DNA from: Shinisaurus crocodilurus
Lineage: Eukaryota; Chordata; Lepidosauria; Squamata; Shinisauridae
DNA: 64,000 bases
Assembly (NCBI GenBank): GCA_021292165.1
Contig: CM037879.1
Coordinates: 41,687,802 to 41,751,801, forward strand
Direction of reading: 5' to 3'
The first letter of the stretch is position 1, and each line of letters opens with the position of its first letter. Shown one piece after another: positions 47,521-57,235 of this stretch. Position numbers and translations under genes: made by a program. Under the pieces are notes generated by a model. The model did not search any database. It saw nothing but the letters and a program-made list of their open reading frames with translations, and was not told the DNA's origin.

Positions 47521-48136
47521 TTGCCTCCGGAAAATCCTGCGAATTACTTGGGAAGATAGGCGAACAAATGTCAGTGTACTGGAAGAAGCAAAGACTACTA
47601 GCATTGAAAAAATGATCCTTCAACGCCAACTTCAGTGGACCAGTCATGTTGTTCGAATGCCTGACTGCCGTCTCCCAAAGCAGTTACTTTATTCCCAACT
47701 CAAGGATGGAAAGCGGAATATCAGTGGTCAATATAAGAGATTTGAAGATGTTCATAAGGCTAATCTAAAAAAATGCAATATAAACATCGAAAACTGGGAA
47801 GCTCTGGCCCATGAACGATCTAAATGGAGGTTGGCCTTTCACAAAGGTTCCATGGACTTCGAAGAAGCCCGAGTGCAAGGTGAAAGGGAGAAATGTGCTA
47901 AGCGAAAAGCAAGTCAAGCGAATCCTTTACAGGACCATCCTCCATCTGGTAACCAGTGTCTTCACTGTGGGAAGCTGTGTGGATCTAGAATTGGCCTCCA
48001 CAGTCACTTACGGGCCCATCGCTAGAGTCTACACAATTTTCTTTAGAATTTCCTCCTTTTAAAACCTCCTTTTTGTAAAAATTTTTTATCCTGGAAGACA
48101 ATCTTACTCGGTCAGGAGTGATCGCCTGACTGACTG
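47521..48136 (+). pseudogene. RTE-like LINE ORF2 C-terminus, copy 2
   Basis: Plus-strand copy of the element at 39388-40205, nearly identical over its length. It starts inside the LRKILRITWEDRR block and runs through the C2H2 finger (CLHCGKLCGSRIGLHSH) to TAG at 48023. The shared 3' UTR (TTTTTATCCTGGAAGACAAT) ends in GTGATCGCC followed by four TGAC units, a short tandem-repeat tail rather than poly(A). It ends about 365 bp upstream of the TGFB2 TATA box. A non-LTR remnant, not a host gene. Confidence 0.85.
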
Positions 48137-48413
48137 ACTGACCTTTAGTTCAGAAAGTGCCCATGTGGACAGCAGGGTGGTGAAGCAGATGGCCTCCCAG
48201 AGATTCGGGGCTCCAGCCCTAGTGGGCCACCCCATAACACCACCTCTGAGAAGAAGATCCCCCTCCCCACCACCACCACAGCCGGGCTCTTTACATATTT
48301 CCCCAATTCGGGAACCTCGCACTGTAAAGAGGGGAATAACGTATTCTGGATCAAAGACGGCACCAGTAATCCCTGGGAGAAGCCACCGCTGCGTCGTCCG
48401 CATGCGATCCCAC

Positions 48414-48420
48414 CACGTCA
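48414..48420 (+). promoter_or_regulatory. TGFB2: CRE/ATF-like site in TGFB2 promoter
   Basis: CACGTCA followed by TTTTGTTGG, about 110 bp upstream of the predicted start of transcription. A CRE/ATF site close to the TATA box is an established feature of mammalian TGFB2 promoters, which supports the call. Here it lies 80 bp from the TATA box because of the intervening dinucleotide tract. Confidence 0.6.
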
Positions 48421-48433
48421 TTTTGTTGGGGAG

Positions 48434-48438
48434 GCGCG

Positions 48439-48479
<41 letters not shown>
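48434..48479. repeat. (GC)7(AC)16 tract in TGFB2 core promoter
   Basis: Forty-six bases of uninterrupted purine-pyrimidine alternation between the CRE-like site and the TATA box, followed by a G11 run at 48488-48498. Confidence 0.97.
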
Positions 48480-48481
<2 letters not shown>

Positions 48482-48500
48482 TACTGCGGGGGGGGGGGCT

Positions 48501-48507
48501 TATAAAT
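48501..48507 (+). promoter_or_regulatory. TGFB2: TGFB2 TATA box
   Basis: TATAAAT lies 28 bp upstream of GTGATGTTATCTGCTGGC at 48529, which as I recall is exactly how the human TGFB2 mRNA begins. Position and downstream identity make this the core promoter with good confidence. Confidence 0.85.
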
Positions 48508-48528
48508 TCTCCCTCTCCCGGCAAGATC

Positions 48529-50065
48529 GTGATGTTATCTGCTGGCGAAAGCCTCCCTTTTCTTCGCAAGGCAAGCGAAGGGGCTCCTGGCAGGAGCGAA
48601 GAGAGGCAACAGGGCAGGAGAGGGAGGAGAAAGGAGGGAGGAGGAGGAGGAGGAAAGTGAGCCGGAGGGATCTGTGGCGGCGTGTAAAGCCGAGAAGGAA
48701 GGAGCCGTGGGCAAAGAGCGACTCACCTCCTCCGGGAGGGAAGGTGCCAAGGCGAGAGCGAAGAAGAGAGAGATTTGGGAAGGGAGAATCCGGCCCTTGC
48801 AGTCCACTCATTCATAGAGATCTAGCTAGATATATAGATAAATACATATCTAGATATACGCACACACAACACTAGAGGGTTGGAGAAAGAGCAGCTCTGC
48901 TTTGTTGGCTGTGCTTGGCTCCCGTTTTCTTTTTCTTTTTTTTAATTGTGGAGGAGGAGGAAGAGGAGGGAGCTCCTGGAAAAGTTTTCAGCCAGAAGTA
49001 GCCAGAGAGAGGGAGAGAGGGGAGGGAGGTTAGCTGGTTGGTTAGTGCTAACAGCAGCAGTAGCAGCAGCGGTTCGTGGGCCGCGGGGAAGTCAGACCGG
49101 CTCCGATAGCTGCCCACGCCACGAGAGGAGGTGGTCGTGGAGAGGAGAACGATTCGCGGGAGGGGAGGAGGCAGGAGGGATCCCGGCACAGCCACTTTAC
49201 AGTCGTCCGCCGGTCCCTGGCGCGTCTCGGCTTCTCTCCCGGCACACACGCGCGCACACACACGTGGGCGCTTGTCGCCTCGGTTCGTAGCTGGACACCA
49301 GCCCCTCGGGCAAAAAAGGGGGAGCTGCGCGCTGTCTCCGGGGGAAAGGGTGGGGGCGCATCCCCCTGGACGAGCTTTCCTCCGACTGCCAGCCGGTGCC
49401 ATCTCAATTTGGGAGCGTGGGAGCTTTTGGGAAGCAGAGCTCCGGGTTTCGGAAGCCCGCAGTTTCAGTGGCAGCCAGTTGGCTATCCCCCCCCCCCCCT
49501 TCTCCACGCCACTTCTTCAGCTCTCTAAGAAACTTTTGTATTGAGTTGATTGTTTGTTTTTTCCCTTCTGGCTTTTATTATTCATATATTTTTTCTTTTT
49601 GGAAAAAAAAACACTAAACCACCCCCCCTCCTCCCAGCCTTTGCTGTTTGCAATCTGTTTGCCGTGGTGGAAGCAACCTGCTTTTTCAACATCCTCTTGC
49701 AACCTGTTGCGTTTTTCTTCTTCTTTTAAAACGATCGTCAACCTGTTGCAGTTTTGTTTGTTTTTTAATAGAAAGCGATTGCTGGCTTGAACTCGCCACA
49801 TCAACTGCTCGCAGTCTCGCACCGGGATTTGCGACCCAAATCCAAGCGATTTGGGCTATTGCAATCCGGTACACGCTACTGTTTGGTCTGGCGATCTGTT
49901 GCATTTGTTTTTAGAAGTATATATATTTATATATCAACCTTGTTTGCACACTTCCACTTAAGCAGCAAAACGAACATCTACGGTCTCTTTTTCGGTGGAG
50001 GAGAAGACTGAAAAGAAGCGTGTTTTTATTTTTTTTTTTATTTTTTTAAAAAAAACATTTCTAAA
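48529..50065 (+). other. TGFB2: TGFB2 5' UTR
   Basis: About 1.54 kb of leader in a single exon with the coding start; the human leader is similar in length (about 1.4 kb, from memory). The first part is purine- and GC-rich (GGA runs). A CACACACGCGCGCACACACAC-like segment at about 49243-49264 leads into CACGTGGGCGCTTGTC, the counterpart of a CA-repeat segment in the human leader. The second half is T-rich and ends TTTTTTTAAAAAAAAC before the start. After 48534 it contains no ATG. No transposon was recognised in it. Confidence 0.85.
48532..48660 (+). other. Cap-proximal upstream ORF of TGFB2
   Basis: The only ATG in the leader sits 3 nt from the predicted cap and opens a 42-codon frame (MLSAGESLPFLRK..., ending in glycines and lysine, TGA at 48658). 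An AUG this near the cap is usually bypassed by scanning ribosomes. The human mRNA, as I recall, begins with the same ATGTTATCTGCTGGC (MLSAG). Whether it is translated is unknown. Confidence 0.5.
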
Positions 50066-50411
50066 ATGCACTGCTATCTCTTGAGTGTATTCCTCACGCT
50101 GGACCTGGTCACCGTGGCCTTCGCTCTGTCTACCTGCAGCACCCTCGATATGGATCAGTTTATGCGTAAGAGGATCGAAGCTATCCGGGGGCAAATCCTG
50201 AGCAAACTGAAACTCACCAGCCCTCCGGAAGAGTACCCGGAGCCTGAGGAGGTTCCTCCGGAGGTCATCTCGATCTACAACAGCACCAGGGACCTGTTGC
50301 AGGAGAAAGCGAACCACAGAGCAGCCTCTTGCGAAAAGGAAAGGAGCGACGAGGAGTATTACGCCAAAGAGGTTTACAAAATAGATATGGCGCCTTACTT
50401 CCAATCCGCAA
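50066..50411 (+). CDS. TGFB2: TGFB2 coding exon 1
   Basis: Encodes the first 115 residues of pro-transforming growth factor beta-2, a secreted dimeric cytokine acting through TGFBR2/TGFBR1 (with betaglycan) in development, extracellular-matrix control and immunity. Residues 1-20 are a hydrophobic signal peptide (MHCYLLSVF...VAFA). [20 protein letters not shown] is the start of the latency-associated peptide straitjacket; Cys24 is the position that disulphide-links to LTBP/GARP in the family. N72-S-T is an N-glycosylation site that is also present in human, and [15 protein letters not shown] is invariant. The start has A at -3 and is the first ATG for 1.5 kb. The exon ends after the first base of codon 116 at CAATCCGCAA, donor GTAAGT at 50412, the same phase as human. 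The rest of the propeptide and the growth-factor domain lie beyond the window. Intact. Confidence 0.98.
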
Positions 50412-51792
50412 GTAAGTCTCGTCTGTATTTGTGTGCGCGTGTATATGAGAGAGAGAGAGAGACGGACGGACTGGCATCGGGCTGCCGGATCATATAATGT
50501 AATGGACTGTGTGAGTGTCTGTGTGTTCCTGTCTTGTCTGTTCTATAGAGAACCCAGGTGGGTCCCTGGTAGAAATTGCAAGGTGGCACCTAAGAATGTG
50601 ATTTGTCTTTGCAACCCCTCCCCCCTTCCACCACAGGGTCGTAAAAATGTAACGCAGAGATCCTTTGAAATGAAAAGAAAAAAGATCGTTTACATATTCT
50701 GCTTCTGAGATGTTGGGGCGTGATGAAACATGGTCACGAAAGAGCTATATCTGTGATGTAGGTCTAATGATCTGGAATGAGGTATCTCCACGGATGTTTA
50801 GTTAGAGATTGGGCTCCATTTGGGTTTCACCCTGGGACTTGTTTTTCAGCCTGAAATAATGATGGGTGCATCTAAGCATCTGCAGAGTGTCTTTCCTTTG
50901 CCTGCCTGGGATAACTGTCCCCTCCAGATCTGACCTCAAGAATAAGGGCTTCCAGGGCACCCTTCATTTTGGAATAAGAGCACTGGGAATCACCCTAGAA
51001 AAAGAGGGACACCTGGCAAGGCGAGTGCATTGCCCACTCGTTTGGCAGCGCCTGGTGCCTTCAGACGCCAGATACATTAATAAGCCTCCTTATCTGTTCT
51101 CATCCTCCAATCTCTCTTGTTTGTTTTTCAAAGATTTCCTTTGGGTGGGAACAGTGGCTTCCCAGTCTGTTCTCTGGATGCTCTCCACCCTGATTCGTTG
51201 CTTCAGCTCACTGTGGCGCTAGCCAGCAATCAGAGCGTATGTTTCCCCCTTAGTCTTTTGCCAGCACCTGGGTCAACAAACCTCCCTCTCATAGGATTAA
51301 GTTTAGTTTGCTAAGTGCCCCACCGCCAGCCACTGCTGCCACCACAAAGTTCTCTCTGGTTCTCTTATCACCTTCCTATCTCCAGTTCATTTGGTAGCCT
51401 CCAAAACGGATCTCTTTCCACCACCAGTTTGTATCTGAACTGGCTGGGCAGGATTTCATTTCAGTGTACCTTGGGGGGAGGGGGGAGCAAGTTCCGTAGA
51501 GTCTCCACCCCAAAACCAAGTTTCCTCTGAAGCACACTGCTTAAACTGGTATAGCCAAAAAGGACGGATCCTGGAAGTCTCTCTTTAGGTCCTATTTTCA
51601 ATTTAATAGTCATTCTCGTTTGTGGTGACCTTATTTCCAGGTACAAAATGATACTCCCTTCTTCAGTTGGTGTGTTTTTTTTAAAGTCCAGCTTCCTGGA
51701 CACAGTCTGTGAATGTTTCAGCTGGAACTGATTACGTGCACTCATTTCTGAAAAATAAATTAGAGCTTGAAGGAGCTGGCTTTGTACATTGG

Positions 51793-52085
51793 TCGAGAGC
51801 CACTGTGGTCCAGGGACAGAGCAATTAGTGTTGGAGGCGGAAGACTTGAATTCAAATCCCAGCTCAGACTTGGACTTGCTGTTTGGCTTTGGCCAACTAA
51901 CCTGTCTAGTAGCTGCGCAGAGCAACTATGTGCGTCTGCTCAGAAATAAGCTCCATTGAGTTCAATGGGACTTATTCCCCAAGTGTGTGTGTAGGATTGC
52001 AACCTTAGTCTCTTCAGCTGTAAAATGGACACATTCACAGTTTGTTGCAAGGATGAGCTGTACGGTAACAGTGCTACATAACTAA
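51793..52085 (+). mobile_element. MIR SINE split by a MITE
   Basis: MIR-like head and core (GAGCCACTGTGGTCCAGGG, GACTTGAATTCAAATCCC, GGCTTTGGCCAACTAACCTG) resume as TCTTCAGCTGTAAAATGG and TTTGTTGCAAGGATGAG. Between them, 51910-52004 is a TTAA-type MITE (TCCATTGAGTTCAATGGG, right end TAGGATTGCAACC) flanked by CTAG and TTAG. MIRs are ancient, so this stretch of intron is old. Confidence 0.75.
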
Positions 52086-53064
52086 GAATCATAGAAAACA
52101 GAACCCAAATGTAGGTCCTTGCAGGAAACTTTGTACGAGGAATAAAAGAACTTTACCTACATGCCCAGGCTAAAGCGTATCTGTTCCCTGACTTGTTTTC
52201 CAGATCCCCCCCCCCCCCCCCGAATCCCCTAGACTTTATTTGATTTTCTTACTTGGTCTGTCTCTGGAAAGCACATCCCTCTCATTGCAATTGGTAATGT
52301 AGCCATCTTGGTAACTTTATCCTAGACTTTCTAATTGTAGCCTCTTCTATTTATTTTGAATGCAACAAAGGAGTAGGTTTGAGGCTTGCTGGGGCTTGCT
52401 AGTGATAGTCCCAGGATGCCAGCCAGAGATCTCCCTGAACCCCATTCGCCAAGAGCTGCCTCCTTTCTCCCTCCTTTTATTGTTCAATGACAATCTGAGG
52501 AAGAGGACAGTCTGGCAATCAAAGGGTTTTATTATTGTAATTAAGGCACCATCCAGAACTGTCTGTGATAAATACACTCCACCCTTGTTGCCCCGAGGGA
52601 AGGAAGACTTTGCAAAGTGTGCTGGAGGAGCCAAGTGGGTATGTGCAAAGCTCTCCCGCATAATTTGCAGCAATAATACCGAGACACAGAAGAAGAACTC
52701 AAGACATTAACACACATGCACGCACGCAGGCGCCCACCCGCACCAGTCCGGTTTGCATTTTAGAGAAAACCGTCCCTTTGCTTGTGCCCCAGGGAGCCTT
52801 ACTGTGAGAATGTTTACCGACTAGTATGCAAGGAGATCTTCCTGACCTACACTTATGACCTTTGAACAGGAGGATTTCTTTCAATTTGTTTTTGAGGCAA
52901 ACTCCCCTAATCTTTTTTGACCACACTCCCCCCCCCCCCCCGCGCAGACCACATAAGGAGGCAATGCTACCCAAGATGAATGAATCCCAGCTATACACAC
53001 CCTTCTGGAAAATTAAACGGTTAGAGTAGAAAAAAAGAGTTATCCCAGGAATAAAAGAATCCCC

Positions 53065-53131
53065 TTCTTCTTCTCTCTTCCTCTTCCTCTTCTTCTTCTT
53101 CTTCTTCTTCTTCTTCTTCTTCTTCTTCTTT
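53065..53131. repeat. (CTT)n triplet repeat
   Basis: Imperfect CTT/CTC start, then about 14 uninterrupted TTC units; GAA on the minus strand. Confidence 0.97.
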
Positions 53132-53615
53132 TGGTTTGTTTTTAAATGCCTTCCCAAGCCTGGGCTGTTACTAAGAACACAGCCATGGACGACAGATGTA
53201 GCTTGCAGGTATCTACCAATAGAGAGCGTCAGAACTTTAAGAGTTGAGGGCCCTGTTCACTTTAGCCAGCCCTACTGTGCAAATGCTTGGTTGGGACAAT
53301 CACAGTAAGTGGGTTAACTGTTTTTCCATGGCTGTCTAGTTATATATACTGGGCTGAACAAGCCATTCTAAGAAGAAAAAAATACAGCCAAGAAGAAATA
53401 GCATGTGGTGTGTGTGTGTGTGTGGAGAGTGAATTGAAAATGCAGGGGTTAGACTGCTCTGTACAATTTCCTTCGGACTCCAAACTTTTAACTCTCCAAT
53501 TCCTGCATTAGTTGAGCAGGCAGTGATGTGGGAGGGGAAAGGAGATCTCTGCAAATACGCTGAGGTCATAGAGTGAAAGGCATGGGAAAGAGCCATCATT
53601 CAGAGGGTGTTTTAA

Positions 53616-53632
53616 ATATATATATATATATT
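53616..53632. repeat. (TA)n microsatellite
   Basis: About eight TA units. Confidence 0.95.
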
Positions 53633-54145
53633 TACCACAGAGATGTTAACGTTTGGTAACTGACTATGGCCCAAGTATTACAAATATGCTCTAATTATAC
53701 TCACAGTCAGCTATATATCACTGCACAGATCCCTGATAGGTCTTTGTGGGACATTTTGTAAAGTTCAGTCTAAATATTTTTAGTGATGGAGAGATTTAAA
53801 AGGAAAATGCAAAGAGATATTGTACATATCTCAAGGCATATTTTGTCTTAAATATTATCCTTGGCCAACTGTACTGTATAAATACAGTAAATATGAATAG
53901 TAGTGGCATGGTGCCAATCTCCTGGGATGAATTTTAGTCAAGAAGGTATTTATGGGATATAAATAATACTGTGTCAACATTTAAAGAAGGGACCTGATTA
54001 GCTCAGAATTTATTCTTATTAATCTTTTCACGTGCTGTTAGTTTAAGGCTCAAAGTGAAGTTGTGCTAAGGTTTTGCTGATAGTTTGCACCAAGGGAATA
54101 AAAAGGCCTGGGACTTCTGCTTGATGGTCTATGGAAGCTTAAAGA

Positions 54146-54500
54146 GACACTGGCCAGTTCACATGATCACCATGGGTTAAACAAGCCATGGTGGATTGTT
54201 TAAACCATGGCATGTGCCGGGCACCATTTGTCTAATCACCCACCCAGGCGTGGCTTGTCCTGTCATCCAAACCTGGGTGGCATGGTTTGTTGGAGGGGGA
54301 AACAACCCTCAAATAACCCACGGGCTGTTGTTGGGTTATTTGAGGGTTGTTTCTCCCTCCAGCACGACATGCCGCCCGGGTTCAGATGGCAGGACAAGCC
54401 GGGCCTGGGCGGGTGATTCAGCAAATGGTGCCCGGCATACACCGCTTCCTCAAACAGGACCGCTGCGGCTTGTTCAACCTACAGTGAACATGTGAACTGG
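54146..54500. mobile_element. Long palindromic MITE, CAACCCA family
   Basis: Termini GGCCAGTTCACATG and CATGTGAACTGGG. The centre is a near-perfect palindrome (GAAACAACCCTCAAATAACC and GGTTATTTGAGGGTTGTTTC) with a 9-bp loop, and the arms include GGCATGTGCCGGGCACCATTT and AAATGGTGCCCGGCATAC. CACTG flanks both sides, possibly a short target duplication. Confidence 0.75.
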
Positions 54501-54895
54501 GTCACTGACTCAGGATGGGTATGAAAATCAACATGTGTCGAGAACTAACTGGCTTAGATTTCTGAAATACAGACAAGGCTGCAGTCCTGTGCCTACTTAC
54601 CTGGAAGCAAGCCCAATTGCAGTCGATGGGACTGACTTCTGAGTAGATAGGTTTGCAATGCAAGTGGCTCTGGGCCTCAAAATATAGGAATGCAACCTCT
54701 CCTAAGCTTTGCTCTATGTCTCCACCTCCCTAAGTTCTTAGAAATCTCAAATTTGCTGCAACCAAGATCACATGACGTTCCAAACTATAGTGTGCACCAC
54801 ACGGAAGTCAATGGGGGGAACCCCCTCCCCCAAAACATCTCTCTTGATTTTAATAGATCTGGCTTCCACCCCAAGGCTATACATGCAGTGCTGGC

Positions 54896-55446
54896 TCCAG
54901 GTTTTGGGGGGGCCCTTGGGCAGGACACCCTCACTCAGGCAGCCTACTCCCTCACTGCCCCTGTTGCCAGCTGCTTCCTCCTCTTCTCTGATTGCTTGCC
55001 AGTGAACAAGCAGGTAATGTCAGCTGCTCCTTCTCACTGCTGCTGTGGGCTTGCTTGCTTGTTTGCTCAGTCCCGCTGGGCCAGAGCGAGAGGTGGGTTA
55101 ACAACCAGGTTGTAATGCTGAAGAGGAGGAACAGATTCAAGGGGCCCTTGTCAGTGGACCTCCTGATAAAGCAGTGTTCTCCAACCTTGGGTCCCCAGAT
55201 GTTTTTGGCCTACAACTCCCAGCATGCCCCAGTCAGCTATGCTGGGAGTTGTAGGCCAAAAACATCTGGGGACCCAAGGTTGGAGAACACTGCTTTATCA
55301 GGCTGCTTTATCAACTATGCTGGCTGGGGCATGCTGGGAGTTGTAGGCCAAAAAATCTGGGGACCCAAGGTTGGAGAACACTGTGATAAAGTGTGGGCCT
55401 TCGGAAGGTGCCGCCCGACCATGCTAACCCTTGATGCCAGGTCCTG
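54896..55446 (+). mobile_element. hAT element, CAGTGCTGGC family, with nested MITE
   Basis: Left end CAGTGCTGGCTCCAGG, right end GATGCCAGGTCCTG, flanked by TATACATG and TATACAGA (6 of 8 identical). The interior resembles 33181-33526 inverted. A family A MITE is nested at 55172-55383. Confidence 0.85.
55172..55383. mobile_element. Rearranged family A MITE (one and a half copies)
   Basis: An outer 8-bp duplication TGATAAAG (55164-55171, 55384-55391) flanks a complete palindromic copy (55172-55292). Then come CTTTATCAGG (the reverse complement of the left flank), CTGCTTTATCA, and a right-half copy ending GGTTGGAGAACACTG. The inner junction therefore contains inverted host flank. Confidence 0.9.
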
Positions 55447-55585
55447 TATACAGATCCCACAAACTTTAATAGCCATTCCCTTTCACTAGGGATCACCGGA
55501 AACCATTCTGTGAGAAGAGCTAAGGATCACCAACAGAATTCTCAGCACTCTTAGACTAGACTACAATTCCCAGGATTCTTTGGGG

Positions 55586-55710
55586 TAGCTTTCCCCAACC
55601 TGGTGCCCTCCAGAAGTTTTGGACTTCAACTCCCAGCATTCTTATGTTGGATGGAGCTCATAGGAATTGACATCTAAAATGTCTAGAAGGCACCGGGTTG
55701 GGGAAGGCTG
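55586..55710. mobile_element. Palindromic hAT-like MITE, family B
   Basis: TAGCTTTCCCCAACCTGGTG...GACTTCAACTCCCAGCATTC with inverted right arm GGCACCGGGTTGGGGAAGGC. Flanking duplication decayed. Confidence 0.8.
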
Positions 55711-55987
55711 ATTTGGAGAAAGCCGTGACAGTTAAAACTAGTATTAAAATCAGTCTTGCAACTAAGTGCATACAAGTTACTTCCCCTGCTTGTTTTGGGA
55801 GGGGTTAACCAGCATGTCAGTAATAAATATCACTCATATATGTGGCCAAAAATGATGGAGAAGAAGCAACTTTTGTAAAGTTTCCTTGCCTGGTTTCCCG
55901 GAACCAGCTGTTACTGTTTCCATGGGCAAACAGACTTTCTGCAAGCTTGTATGAGACTGATAGAAGTTTGTAGTATAAATATGCCGA

Positions 55988-56070
55988 TAGGATGCAACCC
56001 TAAGCATGCTTTCTAGGGAATCAGACTACTAAGTCAAATTTATTTCCAAGAAAATTTGCATAGGATTGGG
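55988..56070. mobile_element. TTAA-type MITE fragment
   Basis: GGATGCAACCCTAAGCATGC at the left, GCATAGGATTGGGC at the right, central AGTCAAATTTATTTCC. It abuts the next element. Confidence 0.6.
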
Positions 56071-56076
56071 CTACAG

Positions 56077-56213
56077 CAGCCTTCTCCAACCTGGTGCCCT
56101 CCAGATATTTTGGACTAGAGCTCCCAGCATTCCTGTCCATTTGCCATGCTGGTTGGGGCTGATGGGAGTTGAAGTCCAAATCATCTGGAGAGCACCAGAT
56201 TGCGGAACGCTAG
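56077..56213. mobile_element. Palindromic hAT-like MITE, family B
   Basis: CAGCCTTCTCCAACCTGGTG...AGCTCCCAGCATTCC with inverted right arm; duplication GGCTACAG (56069-56076) versus GACTACAG (56214-56221). Confidence 0.9.
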
Positions 56214-56815
56214 GACTACAGTTTGCTATTCATTCTGTTGGAAACCAGTAACTGAGTGCCAGTTGATGTATTCCACAGCATCAAGCACATGTCTTCTGCT
56301 ACACATGGTGCAGCTCATAGGAATGTACGCACTAGTCACAACTCTATCAGGTATCTTTTCAAATGAAGATGTAAAATGTTTTTGATACACTCATTTAAAA
56401 TGTAACCTATAGCGTGACTGAGCTTGAAAGGAAAACCTAGGGGCACAATGTTTGGAAGTTCTGCTCCCTAGATGTCTTCCTAGAGCCAATGCTTCTTCTT
56501 TTTAATTAAAAACTGGGTAATTTTAAAAGGTTTTTTTGTGTGTTACTTTAGGGTTGGGTGTGCCAACTGTTACACCAGTGCAAAAGTCACAGACTATGGT
56601 CAATTGCAGTGATTCTGGCATTGCTCATACATACTGTACATGCATTTCTCTAGACTTGATTCACTTGTAGCTGGGTGTTTGAGTGGACACCACTGAAAAT
56701 ATTGCATTTGAGGTGATGTAATGAGATGTGAAACATATTGCATTATATCTGTGATGGCCAGTCACAAACGCAAGTCGTTGCTTAATATGCAGTCATTTGC
56801 TGGGTTTGCATAATC

Positions 56816-56852
56816 GGGGAAGGAAAAGAAGCCACAGTGGCTTCTTTTCCCC
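56816..56852. repeat. Perfect 37-bp hairpin
   Basis: GGGGAAGGAAAAGAAGCCAC against GTGGCTTCTTTTCCCC. The same stem recurs with changes at 57854-57890 inside the larger element at 57645. Confidence 0.85.
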
Positions 56853-57235
56853 ACCCCATGCGTGCTGGTCGGTGTGCCGGCCACTAAATTATGGAATTAT
56901 GGGGTGAAGGTTGGGTGTCCTTAATGAAATCCACAAGCCCCATGTTCTTCCAATTTTAGCTGAATTAAGTTCCCCCTGTAGCTTTCTAAAAATGGTAGGC
57001 AAGAAGGCATCACAAAAGGTAAAGGGGCAGGCACCTCTGTTGCCACCCCCCACCTCCACCCCCATAATTTGAGTGCTGAGAGGAAGAAACGGCTAATCTT
57101 TTTCGTAATTTGGTTCCTTATGCAGAACTGAATATATTGCAATTTATATTGCCCAAGGGCCCTCAGAAACCTGAAGATACCCAGGATCTCTTTTTATCTA
57201 GAGATGCCATAGACTGAGCCTAGGACACAGCCTAG

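Larger units (their letters stand above)
13996..48400. other. RRP15-TGFB2 intergenic region
   Basis: About 34 kb with no host gene that I can support. Its repeats are listed individually. Unique or unassigned stretches over 300 bp are 14000-15415, 16630-18045 (with a probable old LINE fragment at 17275-17500), 18160-19790, 22425-22905, 25090-25520, 26400-27220, 27525-28545, 28780-29155, 34300-35180, 40995-42480 and 45150-45825. None shows splice-linked coding sequence. A TGFB2 antisense transcript is known in human, but nothing here identifies one. Confidence 0.7.

Noticed and set aside
48872..49544. Long overlapping frames in the TGFB2 leader
   Set aside because: They begin at GTG/TTG/CTG, not ATG; the region is a GC-rich untranslated leader.
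51793..51905. First read as another Sauria SINE
   Set aside because: The downstream CTTCAGCTGTAAAATGG and the head fit MIR better, with a MITE inserted in the middle.
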